From positions 248,001 through 312,000 of the forward strand of contig NZ_JAHYXK010000003.1 in the NCBI RefSeq assembly GCF_019443125.1: 64,000 nucleotides of DNA, read 5' to 3'. Positions 38,674 through 47,330 of the stretch are shown here, in pieces. Each line of letters begins with the position of its first letter. Within the stretch, counting starts at the first letter, position 1. The notes under the pieces are model-generated. The model worked only from the letters and a program-made list of their open reading frames with translations. It made no database searches and was not told the DNA's origin. Source of the DNA: Pontibacter aydingkolensis (GTDB taxonomy: Bacteria > Bacteroidota > Bacteroidia > Cytophagales > Hymenobacteraceae). The position numbers and the translations under genes were made by a program.

Positions 38674-39176
38674 ACCGGCAGCAAAGGCCGCGTAGTAAAC
38701 TTTAAAAACACCATCATCATCATGACGTCTAACATCGGCTTACACATTATCCAGTCTAATTTTGAGACGAGGTAATTGAGCGCACAAAAGATGAGGTATT
38801 CAAGCTGCTGAAGAAGTCAGTAAGGCCGGAATTTCTGAACCGCATTGACGAGTTGGTGATGTTCCGTCCGCTGAGCCGCGAGGATATCCGCCAGATCGTT
38901 GAAATACAATTCGGTCATATTCAGCACCGCCTGGATGAAGCAAGAATCCGGCTGGTAGCAACCGATGAGGTCCTGGATTATCTGGGAGAGCAGGGTTACG
39001 ATCCGCAGTTCGGTGCACGACCACTGAAGCGTGTTATCCAGCGCCAGGTGCTGAACGAGTTGTCTAAGGAAATCCTTTTAGGCAAGATCAGCAAAGACTC
39101 TGTGGTAGAGGCTACTTTTGAAGATGGTCAGATCCGGTTTAACAACATAGATGTAGAAATCCCGACTGGAGAGTAA
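38671..39176 (+). pseudogene. clpB: Truncated second copy of clpB (3' end only)
   Basis: From CTAACCGGCAGCAAAGG onward the DNA is homologous to the last 530 bases of clpB (33527-34056), covering the second ATPase domain after Walker B through the C-terminus. It has lost 22 bases after GAGACGA (a deletion between GACGA direct repeats), which shifts the frame and creates a stop. An open frame from 38853 encodes the last 107 residues ending [11 protein letters not shown]. Most of the copy differs from clpB at many, largely synonymous, sites, but 106 consecutive bases are identical (38944-39049 against 33824-33929). It retains its own terminator. Confidence 0.9.
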
Positions 39177-39209
39177 TTGTGATTTAGTTTAAAGTATAGA
39201 TTAGCTTTA

Positions 39210-39240
39210 AACCCCGCTGTTCCTATGGAGTGGCGGGGTT
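39210..39240 (+). terminator. Terminator after the clpB remnant
   Basis: Eight-base inverted repeat AACCCCGC/GCGGGGTT followed by TTGTGTT. It differs from the terminator of the intact clpB, which supports an independent paralogue rather than a simple tandem copy. Confidence 0.7.
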
Positions 39241-39392
39241 TTGTGTTATAGCATTTTCTTCCGCGAGTTTAGCGATAGCGTAACTTGTGGCAGGGAGGGC
39301 CATATCAATGAATATTTCATTGTCGCGCAACTATATTTAATTAGCAAATTATTCCTAAATTGATGCTCTCAGATATTTACTCACATCTTATC

Positions 39393-39674
39393 ATGAACAG
39401 CTTAAAAACAACCTCATTAACTAAAATCAAAACAGCAGGCATAAGCCTACTTGTTCCGGGCCTGATCATGCTATTTGTGGGTTTGAACCAGAATCCGCCC
39501 ACTGGAGATAATGACCTACATTTCTCTGTTATTATTGGATTAGCATTTCAGTTAGCAGGGGTTATTCTTTTGGGTATCAACTATTACAAAACCAACAAAG
39601 AGCAGCTTTATATTCGCCTTTTTATAGCTATCCTGATGCTAGCTTTAGTTACGGTTTATTTAACTATCCGCTGA
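39393..39674 (+). CDS. Small hypothetical membrane protein (three segments)
   Basis: A 93-residue protein from the ATG at 39393 (MNSLKTTSLTKIKTAG); an in-frame ATG at 39363 would add ten residues. Three hydrophobic segments are visible at about residues 12-32 (GISLLVPGLIMLFVGL), 43-62 (FSVIIGLAFQLAGVILLGI) and 72-92 (LFIAILMLALVTVYLTI). I do not recognise the family. It stands alone between the clpB remnant and an esterase gene. The clear topology suggests a real gene. Confidence 0.6.
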   Translation: MNSLKTTSLTKIKTAGISLLVPGLIMLFVGLNQNPPTGDNDLHFSVIIGLAFQLAGVILLGINYYKTNKEQLYIRLFIAILMLALVTVYLTIR

Positions 39675-39756
39675 TAACACACACATTCATTAGAAAATCT
39701 GTAGTTTAGTTTTTTGGCAAACGCTATACTTTAGATCCGCTGACTTACCTGGTTTT

Positions 39757-40626
39757 ATGCTATTTAAAAGATGCCTGCTTTTACTACTGCTTACCTTAGC
39801 CATACTTACTGCCCAGGCTAAAGTTGATACGCTTACCATTCAGAGCCCATCGATGCAAAAAACGCTGAAAGCTGGCGTGGCAACTCCTGAAACCTACAAA
39901 AAGAAAAAGAACGGGCCCTACCCTGTTTTATACTTGCTGCATGGCTACAGCGGCAATTTTAGTAACTGGCTTAAGGTGCCACCACAAAAAGACCTCCTAC
40001 AAAGTATGGCCGATAAGTATAACTTCATCATAGTTACGCCAGACGGAGGCTACAGCAGCTGGTACCTAGATAGCCCTACCGATAAAAGCAGCCAATACGA
40101 AACCTTTATTACCAAAGAACTGGTGCAGCTAGTAGACAGCAAGTATAAAACGATAAAAGAAAAAAATGGCCGCTTTATTTCAGGCTTAAGTATGGGTGGG
40201 CATGGCGCCTTATACTTATCAGCACGCCACCCGGAGCTGTACCTGGCTGCAGGAAGTATGAGTGGTACAGTAGATATTTCAGCCATCGATCATAAAAACC
40301 TGTTGCAAAGTATAGAGGCTGTTCTTGGGCCCAAACAAGCAAATCAGCAGCTTTTTGAGGAAAACTCCATTAATCACTTGGTACCACAGCTAAAGCAAAG
40401 TGGTGTACGTCTAATTATTGATTGTGGCGTAGACGATTTCCTGATAGAAGATAACCGTGAACTGCACCGGACATTAGTAGCCGAAATAGTGCCACACGAT
40501 TATACAGAGCGCCCCGGCGCGCACTCCTGGGCATATTGGAGCAATGCACTGGAGTATCACCTGCTGTTTTTCCAAAAAGCGCGATGGAATACAGAAACTA
40601 AAAACACCAGCCGGGGCAGCAATTAA
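39757..40626 (+). CDS. Exported esterase, alpha/beta hydrolase (esterase D/FrmB-like)
   Basis: A 289-residue protein with a signal peptide (residues 1-21, ending TAQA). It has the putative-esterase fold: LLHGYSGNFSNW near residue 62, nucleophile in FISGLSMGGHGALYLS (near residue 148), Asp in DCGVDDFLIEDN (near 230) and His in RPGAHSWAYW (near 262). Relatives include S-formylglutathione hydrolase and mycolyltransferase-like and feruloyl esterases; a secreted form suggests action on extracellular esters. It is followed at 80 bases by a lipocalin-like gene on the same strand. Confidence 0.88.
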   Translation: MLFKRCLLLLLLTLAILTAQAKVDTLTIQSPSMQKTLKAGVATPETYKKKKNGPYPVLYLLHGYSGNFSNWLKVPPQKDLLQSMADKYNFIIVTPDGGYSSWYLDSPTDKSSQYETFITKELVQLVDSKYKTIKEKNGRFISGLSMGGHGALYLSARHPELYLAAGSMSGTVDISAIDHKNLLQSIEAVLGPKQANQQLFEENSINHLVPQLKQSGVRLIIDCGVDDFLIEDNRELHRTLVAEIVPHDYTERPGAHSWAYWSNALEYHLLFFQKARWNTETKNTSRGSN

Positions 40627-40706
40627 ACAACCTTGCTTCCGTTGCCAAAGTATAAACTTTCATTAATCATCTCCTTATTCTTTATTCTGCTTATAGTAAG
40701 CCGCCT

Positions 40707-41111
40707 ATGAAAGCATACTTTATACTTTTCTCCCTGGCCTTATTTTATACTTTAGCCAGCTTTACCGCACCAAAGCAGGAAAACAATTACTCTATTATAG
40801 GCAGCTGGAAACTTACGGATATACAGTTTAATGCAGACGGAGCCACAGAACTGAAGACAGAAAAGCTTAACCCAACACTGGCACAGTCCAAAACAAGGTT
40901 TGTGTATGAAAGCACTGGGCAGTTCAAGCTTGTACTCAGCGAGGATGGCAGGGGGCTGCAGGGCGGCTACCACTACGACAGGCAAAACAATATTTTAAGT
41001 ATAAAGTATGGCTCCCACACCGATACCGCGCTGGTAAGCTGGATAAATGCAGATAAGATGGTTCACATGACCAAGGACGGTAAAACGCGCATGGTTCTGG
41101 AACGCGAATAA
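40707..41111 (+). CDS. Exported lipocalin-like small protein
   Basis: A 134-residue protein with a signal peptide (residues 1-20, FYTLASFTA). The mature part begins NYSIIGSWKLTDIQFN and continues with alternating beta strands (RFVYESTGQFKLVLSEDG, GGYHYDRQNNILSIKYG, MVHMTKDGKTRMVLERE). This pattern is common in Bacteroidota lipocalin-like proteins whose ligand is unknown. It may be co-transcribed with the esterase upstream. No catalytic residues are apparent. Confidence 0.6.
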   Translation: MKAYFILFSLALFYTLASFTAPKQENNYSIIGSWKLTDIQFNADGATELKTEKLNPTLAQSKTRFVYESTGQFKLVLSEDGRGLQGGYHYDRQNNILSIKYGSHTDTALVSWINADKMVHMTKDGKTRMVLERE

Positions 41112-41298
41112 GCTGCCACATCCAGCCACTAACTTACACACAACCAATATCATACTGCACACAAGTCATAATCCTACATAGAAATTTCAAAATAAAGCAA
41201 AAATACACTGCTTTTCCTGCTTCTTATGCTTGCTTAACAGTGTGCAAACACGTAATTTGCCACATTGCTATACTTGTAACCTAACGCAAACTAAGGCT

Positions 41299-41892
41299 GT
41301 GTCATCTGTTTTTACTTCGTACGCAACGCTGGGCTTTCACCATATTTTTAACCTGCAGGCCTATGACCACCTGTTGTTTCTGCTGGCGCTCTGTGCTATT
41401 TACACACTAAACGATTGGCGAAAGGTATTGGCACTTGTTACCAGCTTTACAATTGGACACTCTATAACCCTGGCGCTTTCTACATTTAATATCATTCGGT
41501 TCGATACAGCATTAATTGAGTTCCTGATTCCGGTAACCATACTTTTTACCTGCTTTACAAACTTCTTTAAACTGAAAGGCGCCGCTACAAAACAACGCAC
41601 TGTACTTTCGTTTCATAACTTTTTGGCTGTTTGCTTTGGGCTGATACACGGCATGGGTTTCTCTAATTACCTGAAGTCTCTGCTGGGCCGCGGCTCTGAT
41701 ACCTGGCTGCAACTGCTTGCCTTTAACGTGGGCATTGAGCTCGGCCAGCTGCTTATTGTTTTGATCCTACTTGTAGTGGCATTTATACTCATGAATATTT
41801 TTAACGCCAAAAAACGCGACTGGATTATGGTGCTATCGAGTGCCGCAGCGGGTATTGCACTAATTCTGATGATAGAAACCAACATCTTTTAG
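41299..41892 (+). CDS. HupE/UreJ-like membrane protein
   Basis: About 197 residues from a GTG at 41299 (reading MSSVFTSYATLGFHHIF); the frame extends upstream to a TTG at 41230, but the added 23 residues are polar and unlike the family. Six or so membrane segments with conserved His residues are seen: GFHHIFNLQAYDHLLFL, TSFTIGHSITLALS and FGLIHGMGFSNYLKSLLG. HupE/UreJ proteins are nickel or cobalt permease-like accessory proteins, but many Bacteroidota members sit away from hydrogenase or urease genes, as here. The transported ion cannot be inferred. Confidence 0.8.
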   Translation: MSSVFTSYATLGFHHIFNLQAYDHLLFLLALCAIYTLNDWRKVLALVTSFTIGHSITLALSTFNIIRFDTALIEFLIPVTILFTCFTNFFKLKGAATKQRTVLSFHNFLAVCFGLIHGMGFSNYLKSLLGRGSDTWLQLLAFNVGIELGQLLIVLILLVVAFILMNIFNAKKRDWIMVLSSAAAGIALILMIETNIF

Positions 41893-41948
41893 CACTTATA
41901 ACAATCTACTATACCTAACTAAATTAACCTTAAAGTATTCGCCCTCTG

Positions 41949-44291
41949 ATGAAGAACTTTCTTACCGGCTTAGCTCTGATCGGATTACTTGCCGGCCCTG
42001 CTGTTGCGCAGGCCCAGGATAACACCGATAAATCTAAGTTTAAGCAGCTGCAGCAAGAGTTGCCAACACCAAACACTTACCGTACTGCCTCTGGCGCACC
42101 AGGCCATGAGTACTGGCAACAGCGCGCAGATTATACTATTAAAGTAGAGCTGGATGACAAAAACCAGTCTATAAAAGGCTCTGAAAGTATAACCTATACC
42201 AATAACTCTCCTGATGTGCTTACTTACCTGTGGGTGCAGCTAGACCAGAATATCTTTGAGCCAAACTCTGCCAGCAACCTTACCAAAACAGGTGAGCTAA
42301 AGCAGCAGATGTCGGTGCAGGCGGTAGAGTACCTTACACGCGAGAAGTTCGACGGAGGATTTAAGATTGAGCAGGTAAAAGACCGAAGCGGGAAAAACCT
42401 AAAATATACCATCAACAACACCATGATGCGTGTAGACCTGCCTTCGCCGCTAAAGCCAAAGCAGAGCTATACGTTCAGCATCGACTGGCATAACAACATC
42501 AACGACCAGAAAGCACTTGGCGGCCGCTCCGGCTACGAATACTTTCCGGAGGATGGCAACTACCTGTACGAAATGGCGCAATGGTTCCCGCGCATGGCCG
42601 TGTACGACGACGTGAACGGTTGGCAGCACAAGCAGTTTTTAGGCAGTGGTGAGTTTGCTCTACCTTTCGGAGACTATAAAGTAAGTATAACTGTACCAGC
42701 CGACCATGTGGTGGGTGCAACCGGTGAGCTCCAGAATGCTAGCCAGGTGTTATCTACGACCATGCAAAAGCGCTGGGCTGAGGCTATTAAAAGCGATAAG
42801 CCTGTTGTTATTGTAACCCAGGACGAAGCAGCTAATGCCGAGAAAAATCCTGTAAACAGTAAAAAGACCTGGGTGTATGCAGCCAAAAACGTGCGCGACT
42901 TTGCCTGGGCCAGTTCCCGTAAGTTTATCTGGGATGCTATGAACGTAAAAGTAGGCGGTAAAAACGTGCTGGCTATGTCATATTATCCAAAAGAGGCCAA
43001 CCCACTGTGGGGGCAGTACTCAACAGAATCTGTGGCGCATACTTTAAAAGTATACTCTAAATATACCATTGATTATCCTTACCCGGTTGCTATTTCTGTA
43101 CATGGCCCTGTAGGTGGCATGGAGTACCCAATGCTTTCGTTTAACGGTTACCGTCCTGAACCGGATGGCACTTACACTGACAGAATCAAATATGGTTTGA
43201 TCTCTGTGATCATCCACGAAGTAGGCCATAACTTCTTCCCGATGATCATTAACTCCGATGAACGGCAGTGGACGTGGATGGATGAAGGCCTGAACACCTT
43301 TATGCAGTACCTTACGGAGCAGGAATGGGATAAGAACTACCCATCGCGCCGCGGTGAGCCTGCCAACATTGTAGAGTACATGAAAAGCGCTAAAAACACA
43401 CAAGTGCCTATTATGACAAACTCAGAGTCGGTACTACAGTTTGGTAACAATGCCTATGGCAAGCCTGCTACAGCGCTTAATGTTCTCCGTGAAACAGTAA
43501 TGGGCCGTGAACTCTTCGACTATGCTTTTAAAGAGTACTCTACCCGCTGGGCATTTAAGCACCCAATGCCTGCCGACTTCTTCCGTACCATGGAAGATGC
43601 CTCCGGCGTTGACCTGGACTGGTTCTGGAGAGGCTGGTTCTATACTACAGACCACACCGATATCTCTATCGAAAACGTGAAGTGGTATACTATCGACTCG
43701 CAGAATCCTGAGTTTGTAAACGCACAACTGCGTGAGCAACAAAACAAGGCACCAAAAACCCTATCGCAGCAGCGCAACCTGAAAGATATTCCTAAAACTA
43801 GGCTTGACGAAAGACCTGATCTAAAGGATTTTTATAACACTTACGACCCACTGGCAACCACAGAAGCTGACAAGCAGCGTTACCAGGCATTCCTGAAGAA
43901 TCTGACACCAGCAGAGAAGAAAACCCTGGATTCCGGGCTAAACTTCTACGAGGTAAGCTTTAAGAATACTGGTGGTTTAGTAATGCCTTTGATCGTGCGT
44001 ATGGAGTTTGAGGATGGCTCTGAGGAGATCGTGAATATACCAGCAGAGATCTGGCGCTACAACAACGAAAACATTACCAAAGTGTTTGTAACAGAAAAGC
44101 CAGTTGTGAATTTTGAACTGGACCCGTACCTGCAGACTGCCGATACGGAACTGTCTAATAACTACTTCCCGCGCCGCCTGGCACCGTCCCGCTTCGATAT
44201 TTATAAGCAGCAGCAGCGCGAACAGCAAAACCCGATGCAACGTGAACGCTCTACCAGCCGAAACGGCATCAGGAACAATACCGGCCAATAA
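41949..44291 (+). CDS. M1 family aminopeptidase, exported
   Basis: A 780-residue gluzincin with a signal peptide (1-22, ending AQAQ). The N-terminal beta domain (about 60-290) is followed by the catalytic domain: the substrate-binding GGMEYPM (the GxMEN-like motif) near residue 390, zinc motif HEVGHN near 425, and the second Glu in WMDEGLNTF near 446. The tail is Gln/Arg-rich (QQQREQQNPMQRER). It trims N-terminal residues from peptides, presumably in the periplasm or outside the cell. It stands alone with a strong terminator directly after the stop. Confidence 0.93.
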   Translation: MKNFLTGLALIGLLAGPAVAQAQDNTDKSKFKQLQQELPTPNTYRTASGAPGHEYWQQRADYTIKVELDDKNQSIKGSESITYTNNSPDVLTYLWVQLDQNIFEPNSASNLTKTGELKQQMSVQAVEYLTREKFDGGFKIEQVKDRSGKNLKYTINNTMMRVDLPSPLKPKQSYTFSIDWHNNINDQKALGGRSGYEYFPEDGNYLYEMAQWFPRMAVYDDVNGWQHKQFLGSGEFALPFGDYKVSITVPADHVVGATGELQNASQVLSTTMQKRWAEAIKSDKPVVIVTQDEAANAEKNPVNSKKTWVYAAKNVRDFAWASSRKFIWDAMNVKVGGKNVLAMSYYPKEANPLWGQYSTESVAHTLKVYSKYTIDYPYPVAISVHGPVGGMEYPMLSFNGYRPEPDGTYTDRIKYGLISVIIHEVGHNFFPMIINSDERQWTWMDEGLNTFMQYLTEQEWDKNYPSRRGEPANIVEYMKSAKNTQVPIMTNSESVLQFGNNAYGKPATALNVLRETVMGRELFDYAFKEYSTRWAFKHPMPADFFRTMEDASGVDLDWFWRGWFYTTDHTDISIENVKWYTIDSQNPEFVNAQLREQQNKAPKTLSQQRNLKDIPKTRLDERPDLKDFYNTYDPLATTEADKQRYQAFLKNLTPAEKKTLDSGLNFYEVSFKNTGGLVMPLIVRMEFEDGSEEIVNIPAEIWRYNNENITKVFVTEKPVVNFELDPYLQTADTELSNNYFPRRLAPSRFDIYKQQQREQQNPMQRERSTSRNGIRNNTGQ

Positions 44292-44313
44292 AACACAATC
44301 TCACCTTAAACAC

Positions 44314-44346
44314 AAAATCCCTCAGGCGCTTCGCCTGAGGGATTTT
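44314..44346 (+). terminator. Terminator of the M1 peptidase gene
   Basis: Fifteen-base perfect inverted repeat AAAATCCCTCAGGCG/CGCCTGAGGGATTTT with a 3-base loop, followed by TCTTTT. Confidence 0.9.
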
Positions 44347-44387
44347 TCTTTTACATGAAGTATAGCTCATTAACTGGTTTATACTTT

Positions 44388-44437
44388 GTAGCTGCTGCTT
44401 AACCTCCCTTCTACCAGGATCCCTTCTGGATGACAGG
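44388..44437 (-). repeat. Dispersed repeat GGGAGGTTAAG family, copy A
   Basis: On the minus strand: CTGTCATCCAGAAGGGATCC, then TGGTAGAAGGGAGGTTAAGC and AGCAGCTAC. It shares with copy E both the core (TGTCATCC...GGATC...GGGAGGTTAAG) and the extension AGCAGCTACA(A/G)AGTATAA. Confidence 0.8.
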
Positions 44438-44571
44438 AGTGGGGCTGTTTGGTAAAACCCCGAGATATTAGTGTAGAGTAAACTTAAGAATGTAAAAAAG
44501 CCTACACTTGGCTTAGTGCCAATTATTAGCAATGAATACAATTTGCATATTGCTTACTCCCTCTTCTCCTG

Positions 44572-44612
44572 CCTGTCATCCTGAAAGGATCCTGGAGGAA
44601 GGGAGGTTAAGG
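44572..44612 (+). repeat. Dispersed repeat GGGAGGTTAAG family, copy B
   Basis: On the plus strand: CTGTCATCCTGAAAGGATCC followed by TGGAGGAAGGGAGGTTAAGG. It lies 5 bases beyond the 3' end of the GIY-YIG gene and is inverted relative to copy C on the other side of that gene. Confidence 0.85.
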
Positions 44613-44617
44613 CTAGA

Positions 44618-44914
44618 TTAATCATCAACCTTTAAGAACTGTAAGTACGGATTGTCAATTTTTACCAACTCTATCTTCTGCTCCCGACTCAGCAGTTTCA
44701 ATTCCTTCTCACGTTCTATAGCATGGTGTACCAAAGTATGGCGTTCGTAATACAGCAGTTTATAACAGAAATACCGTCCAGCAAAGGTTTCTGCCTTTCT
44801 TCGGTTTTCTTTATGCTGCTCCAGCCTTATACTTAAATCATTTGTAACACCAACGTAAAGCACCGTTTTACTTGGGTTAGTAGTAATGTAAACAAAGTAA
44901 TTGTGGCTTTTCAT
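44618..44914 (-). CDS. GIY-YIG superfamily nuclease-like protein
   Basis: A 98-residue protein of the single-domain GIY-YIG (UPF0213/UvrC N-terminal-like) type. The N-terminal FVYITT and LYVGVTND match the GIY and YIG strands. LSIRLEQHKENRRK supplies the conserved Arg/His, and AIEREKELKLLSREQKIELV contains the catalytic-type Glu. Proteins of this size are widespread and mostly uncharacterised; a DNA-nicking activity is expected from the fold. The gene is enclosed by inverted copies B and C of a dispersed repeat. Confidence 0.9.
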   Translation of the reverse strand: MKSHNYFVYITTNPSKTVLYVGVTNDLSIRLEQHKENRRKAETFAGRYFCYKLLYYERHTLVHHAIEREKELKLLSREQKIELVKIDNPYLQFLKVDD

Positions 44915-44920
44915 AGTGCA

Positions 44921-44967
44921 AGCTTAACCTCCCTTTTACCAAAATCTTTACAAGATGACAGGGAGTG
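44921..44967 (-). repeat. Dispersed repeat GGGAGGTTAAG family, copy C
   Basis: On the minus strand: CTGTCATCTTGTAAAGATTT followed by TGGTAAAAGGGAGGTTAAGC. Its inner end lies 6 bases from the GIY-YIG start codon. With copy B it forms an inverted pair around that gene. Confidence 0.85.
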
Positions 44968-44997
44968 TTGCGACCAGAGAAATTAAGGCACCCCCTA

Positions 44998-46344
44998 TCA
45001 ATCGCCGCCATACTTATTAATGAAGTTCTGAGACACCCTGTCCCCCCTGCGTACGAAAGGCCTGATGATGAGGCGTGTACTGTTCTCATAGGTAAAAAAC
45101 TTATAGATCCAGTTGCTGAGCACCACCAGTTTGTTACGGAATCCGATGAGGTACATAATGTGCACAAAAAGCCAGATAACCCAGGCAAAGAAGCCACCTA
45201 AGTGCATGTTATTTGGCAAGTCTGCCACAGCGCGGTTTCGACCGATAATGGCAAGCGAGCCTTTATCAAAATATTTAAACGGCTCTAGAGGTTGTTTCTC
45301 TACAATGCGCTTCAGGTTTTTTGCCAGAAGCTTACCTTGTTGTATAGCTGGCTGCGCTACGCCAGGGTGGCCTTTCGGGTATTCAGGTGATTTCATCATG
45401 GCCACATCGCCAATGGCAAATATGCTGTCGTAGCCCTTTACCTGGTTAAACTCGTTTACAAGGTAACGGCCGCGCTCTACACACTCTTCCGGTAAGCCCT
45501 CGATTACTGCACCAGATACGCCGGCAGCCCAAATAAGTGTGTTGGTCTTTATTTGCTCCCCGCCTTTTAAAATAACAGTTTCACCGTCGTAACCCTCTAC
45601 CAGCGTGTTAAGCCTTACAATAATGTCCATCTCCTGCAGGTATTTTAACGTTTTCTCGCTAGCCTCCTGCGACATAGGCGGCAATACCCTGTCCATGCCC
45701 TCGATCAGGAAAATATTCATTTTAGAGAAATCTACGCCAGGATAGTCTGTAGGGAGAATGTGCTTCTTCATTTCGGCTAGTGCACCGGCTGTTTCCACGC
45801 CTGTAGGCCCGCCACCTACAATTACAAAGTTTAGCAGGCTCTGCTGCGTTTCCGGGTCAACGGTCATACTGGCTTGCTCAAAGCATTGCAGCAGCTGGCT
45901 GCGCAGGTTTAAAGCCTGTGGTATCTGCTTTAGCGGAAAGCCATACTTCTTTATCTGCTCGTTGCCGAAATAGTTTATTTTAGTACCAGTAGCAACCACC
46001 AGGAAATCAAATGGCAACTCGCCTACAATAGTCTCAACTGTTTTATTAAGGGGGTTAATGCCCGTTACCTTTACTAGCCTGAAATGAAAATCAGCATAGT
46101 CGTCGCTGCCAAACATTTTGCGAAGTGGCTCAGCAATAGAGTCAGGCTCAAGGCCAGCTGTTGCCACCTGGTATAGAAGCGGCCAGAAACCATGGTAGTT
46201 TTGCCTGTCGAGCATAACTACCTGAAAGTGCTTCTCAGAAATTTTCCTGGCGAGGTTAATTCCTCCGAATCCCCCTCCTATTATAACCACACGGGGTTTT
46301 GTAGTATCGGGTATATTGAGCGATAGCTTATCAGGTTTAAGCAT
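44998..46344 (-). CDS. ndh: Type II NADH:quinone oxidoreductase (NDH-2)
   Basis: A 448-residue FAD enzyme that passes electrons from NADH to quinone without pumping protons. The first dinucleotide motif VVIIGGGFGGINLARKI (near residues 19-35) binds FAD, and the second, NFVIVGGGPTGVETAGALAEM near 172, binds NADH. DSIFAIGDVAMM near 305 is the C-terminal FAD contact. Hydrophobic and amphipathic C-terminal segments (FFAWVIWLFVHIMYLIGF) attach it to the membrane. It lies about 6 kb from the complex I operon, so the cell can choose between coupled and uncoupled NADH oxidation. Confidence 0.93.
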   Translation of the reverse strand: MLKPDKLSLNIPDTTKPRVVIIGGGFGGINLARKISEKHFQVVMLDRQNYHGFWPLLYQVATAGLEPDSIAEPLRKMFGSDDYADFHFRLVKVTGINPLNKTVETIVGELPFDFLVVATGTKINYFGNEQIKKYGFPLKQIPQALNLRSQLLQCFEQASMTVDPETQQSLLNFVIVGGGPTGVETAGALAEMKKHILPTDYPGVDFSKMNIFLIEGMDRVLPPMSQEASEKTLKYLQEMDIIVRLNTLVEGYDGETVILKGGEQIKTNTLIWAAGVSGAVIEGLPEECVERGRYLVNEFNQVKGYDSIFAIGDVAMMKSPEYPKGHPGVAQPAIQQGKLLAKNLKRIVEKQPLEPFKYFDKGSLAIIGRNRAVADLPNNMHLGGFFAWVIWLFVHIMYLIGFRNKLVVLSNWIYKFFTYENSTRLIIRPFVRRGDRVSQNFINKYGGD

Positions 46345-46590
46345 AGTTTATTTTGTTTAAGATCGGTTATCAGCAGGTTTAGCTGCTGCTTTTGCGTGTA
46401 TTTTTGATACACACCTCTTTCGCAAAATAACGCAGGGGGCTGCAGTAAGTTACTTTTATACCTGTTGTGATGCCTCAGGTGAGTAATTACATGTATAATT
46501 TTAACAGCAGCTGTACAAAACATACATGTGCCTTGACAGCTGGCTGGCTTAAACAGATAAAATCAAATGGATGGGATATTGTCAGAATGG

Positions 46591-47265
46591 TTAATTGCCG
46601 TTGCCTTTAAATATAGCGTTAAGCAGTGCCGGAATGGCAAAAGGACTGATGGTTGGGTACATTACCCGGTTCTGCTGTTGCTGCATCAGCTGTTGCTGCG
46701 AAACCCTGAAGTTGGCAGCTCCATCCATCGGGGTCGTTTTAAACAGCTCTTCAAGGCGTTCAGGATCCAGGTTACGCATAGCCATGGCACGGCCCTCGTC
46801 GGGCAGCCTGACATTGGCAACGGCCTCTCTGAAATCCCGCTCTGTTGGCCACGGAAAAACATCTACAGTAGGAAGCTCGGTGGGGTCTTCCTGCATTTGC
46901 ATGATAACAGAATAGCTTTCGCTGCTGTAGGTTTTAGGGATGATGAGGTACTGCTTTTTATAGCCAAGGGCACTAAACATAACACTATCGCCGGCCACTA
47001 CAGGCACTGAGAAAAAGCCAAACTCATTGGACTGTGTGCCGCGTGTGGTGCCGGGTACATACACACTTACACCCGCTACACCATACAGGCTATCGCCGGT
47101 GGCCACAAACCCTGAAAATTGTACTACACGCTTTTTGCTCTGCGCAGCAGCTTGCTCCGGCATTGCCGCAAAAAGCAAAAGCAGGAATACGATAGCTCCT
47201 AAAGCTTTTTTCAAATACCTGCTGTGCTTAACGTTATCGTGTATCCCTGAAATCATTTCGTACAA
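46591..47265 (-). CDS. Exported carboxypeptidase-like regulatory-domain protein
   Basis: A 224-residue protein. A hydrophobic signal follows about 20 N-terminal residues (LGAIVFLLLLFAAMPEQAAAQ); the true start may be an internal Met. The mature N-terminus is a CarboxypepD_reg-like beta-sandwich (VVQFSGFVATGDSLYGVAGV to MFSALGYKKQYL), a module common at the start of SusC/TonB-dependent proteins but here alone. The C-terminal third is Gln-rich (QQQLMQQQQN). Function unknown; perhaps a small periplasmic or surface adaptor. It is divergent from an ArsR-type regulator with 65 bases between the starts. Confidence 0.7.
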   Translation of the reverse strand: MYEMISGIHDNVKHSRYLKKALGAIVFLLLLFAAMPEQAAAQSKKRVVQFSGFVATGDSLYGVAGVSVYVPGTTRGTQSNEFGFFSVPVVAGDSVMFSALGYKKQYLIIPKTYSSESYSVIMQMQEDPTELPTVDVFPWPTERDFREAVANVRLPDEGRAMAMRNLDPERLEELFKTTPMDGAANFRVSQQQLMQQQQNRVMYPTISPFAIPALLNAIFKGNGN

Positions 47266-47302
47266 TAATATGATTTATTATTTTATAATAGCAGCTTTTG
47301 CC

Positions 47303-47310
47303 TAATTTTG
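47303..47310 (+). promoter_or_regulatory. -7 promoter box of the ArsR-type regulator
   Basis: TAATTTTG matches TAnnTTTG. Transcription would begin near 47317, about 14 bases before the ATG at 47331. No -33 TTTG at proper distance was found. Confidence 0.5.
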
Positions 47311-47330
47311 TTTCCGACCCTACTGTAACC

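Larger units (their letters stand above)
44292..44617. other. Intergenic region with two dispersed repeats
   Basis: 326 bases holding the M1 terminator and repeat copies A (44388-44437, minus orientation) and B (44572-44612, plus orientation) of the GGGAGGTTAAG family. No gene is present. Confidence 0.7.

Noticed and set aside
38853..39176. Functional small AAA+ C-terminal protein from the clpB remnant
   Set aside because: The open frame is only the C-terminal lid of ClpB, preceded by a frameshifted homologous stretch; no Walker motifs, start context or promoter.
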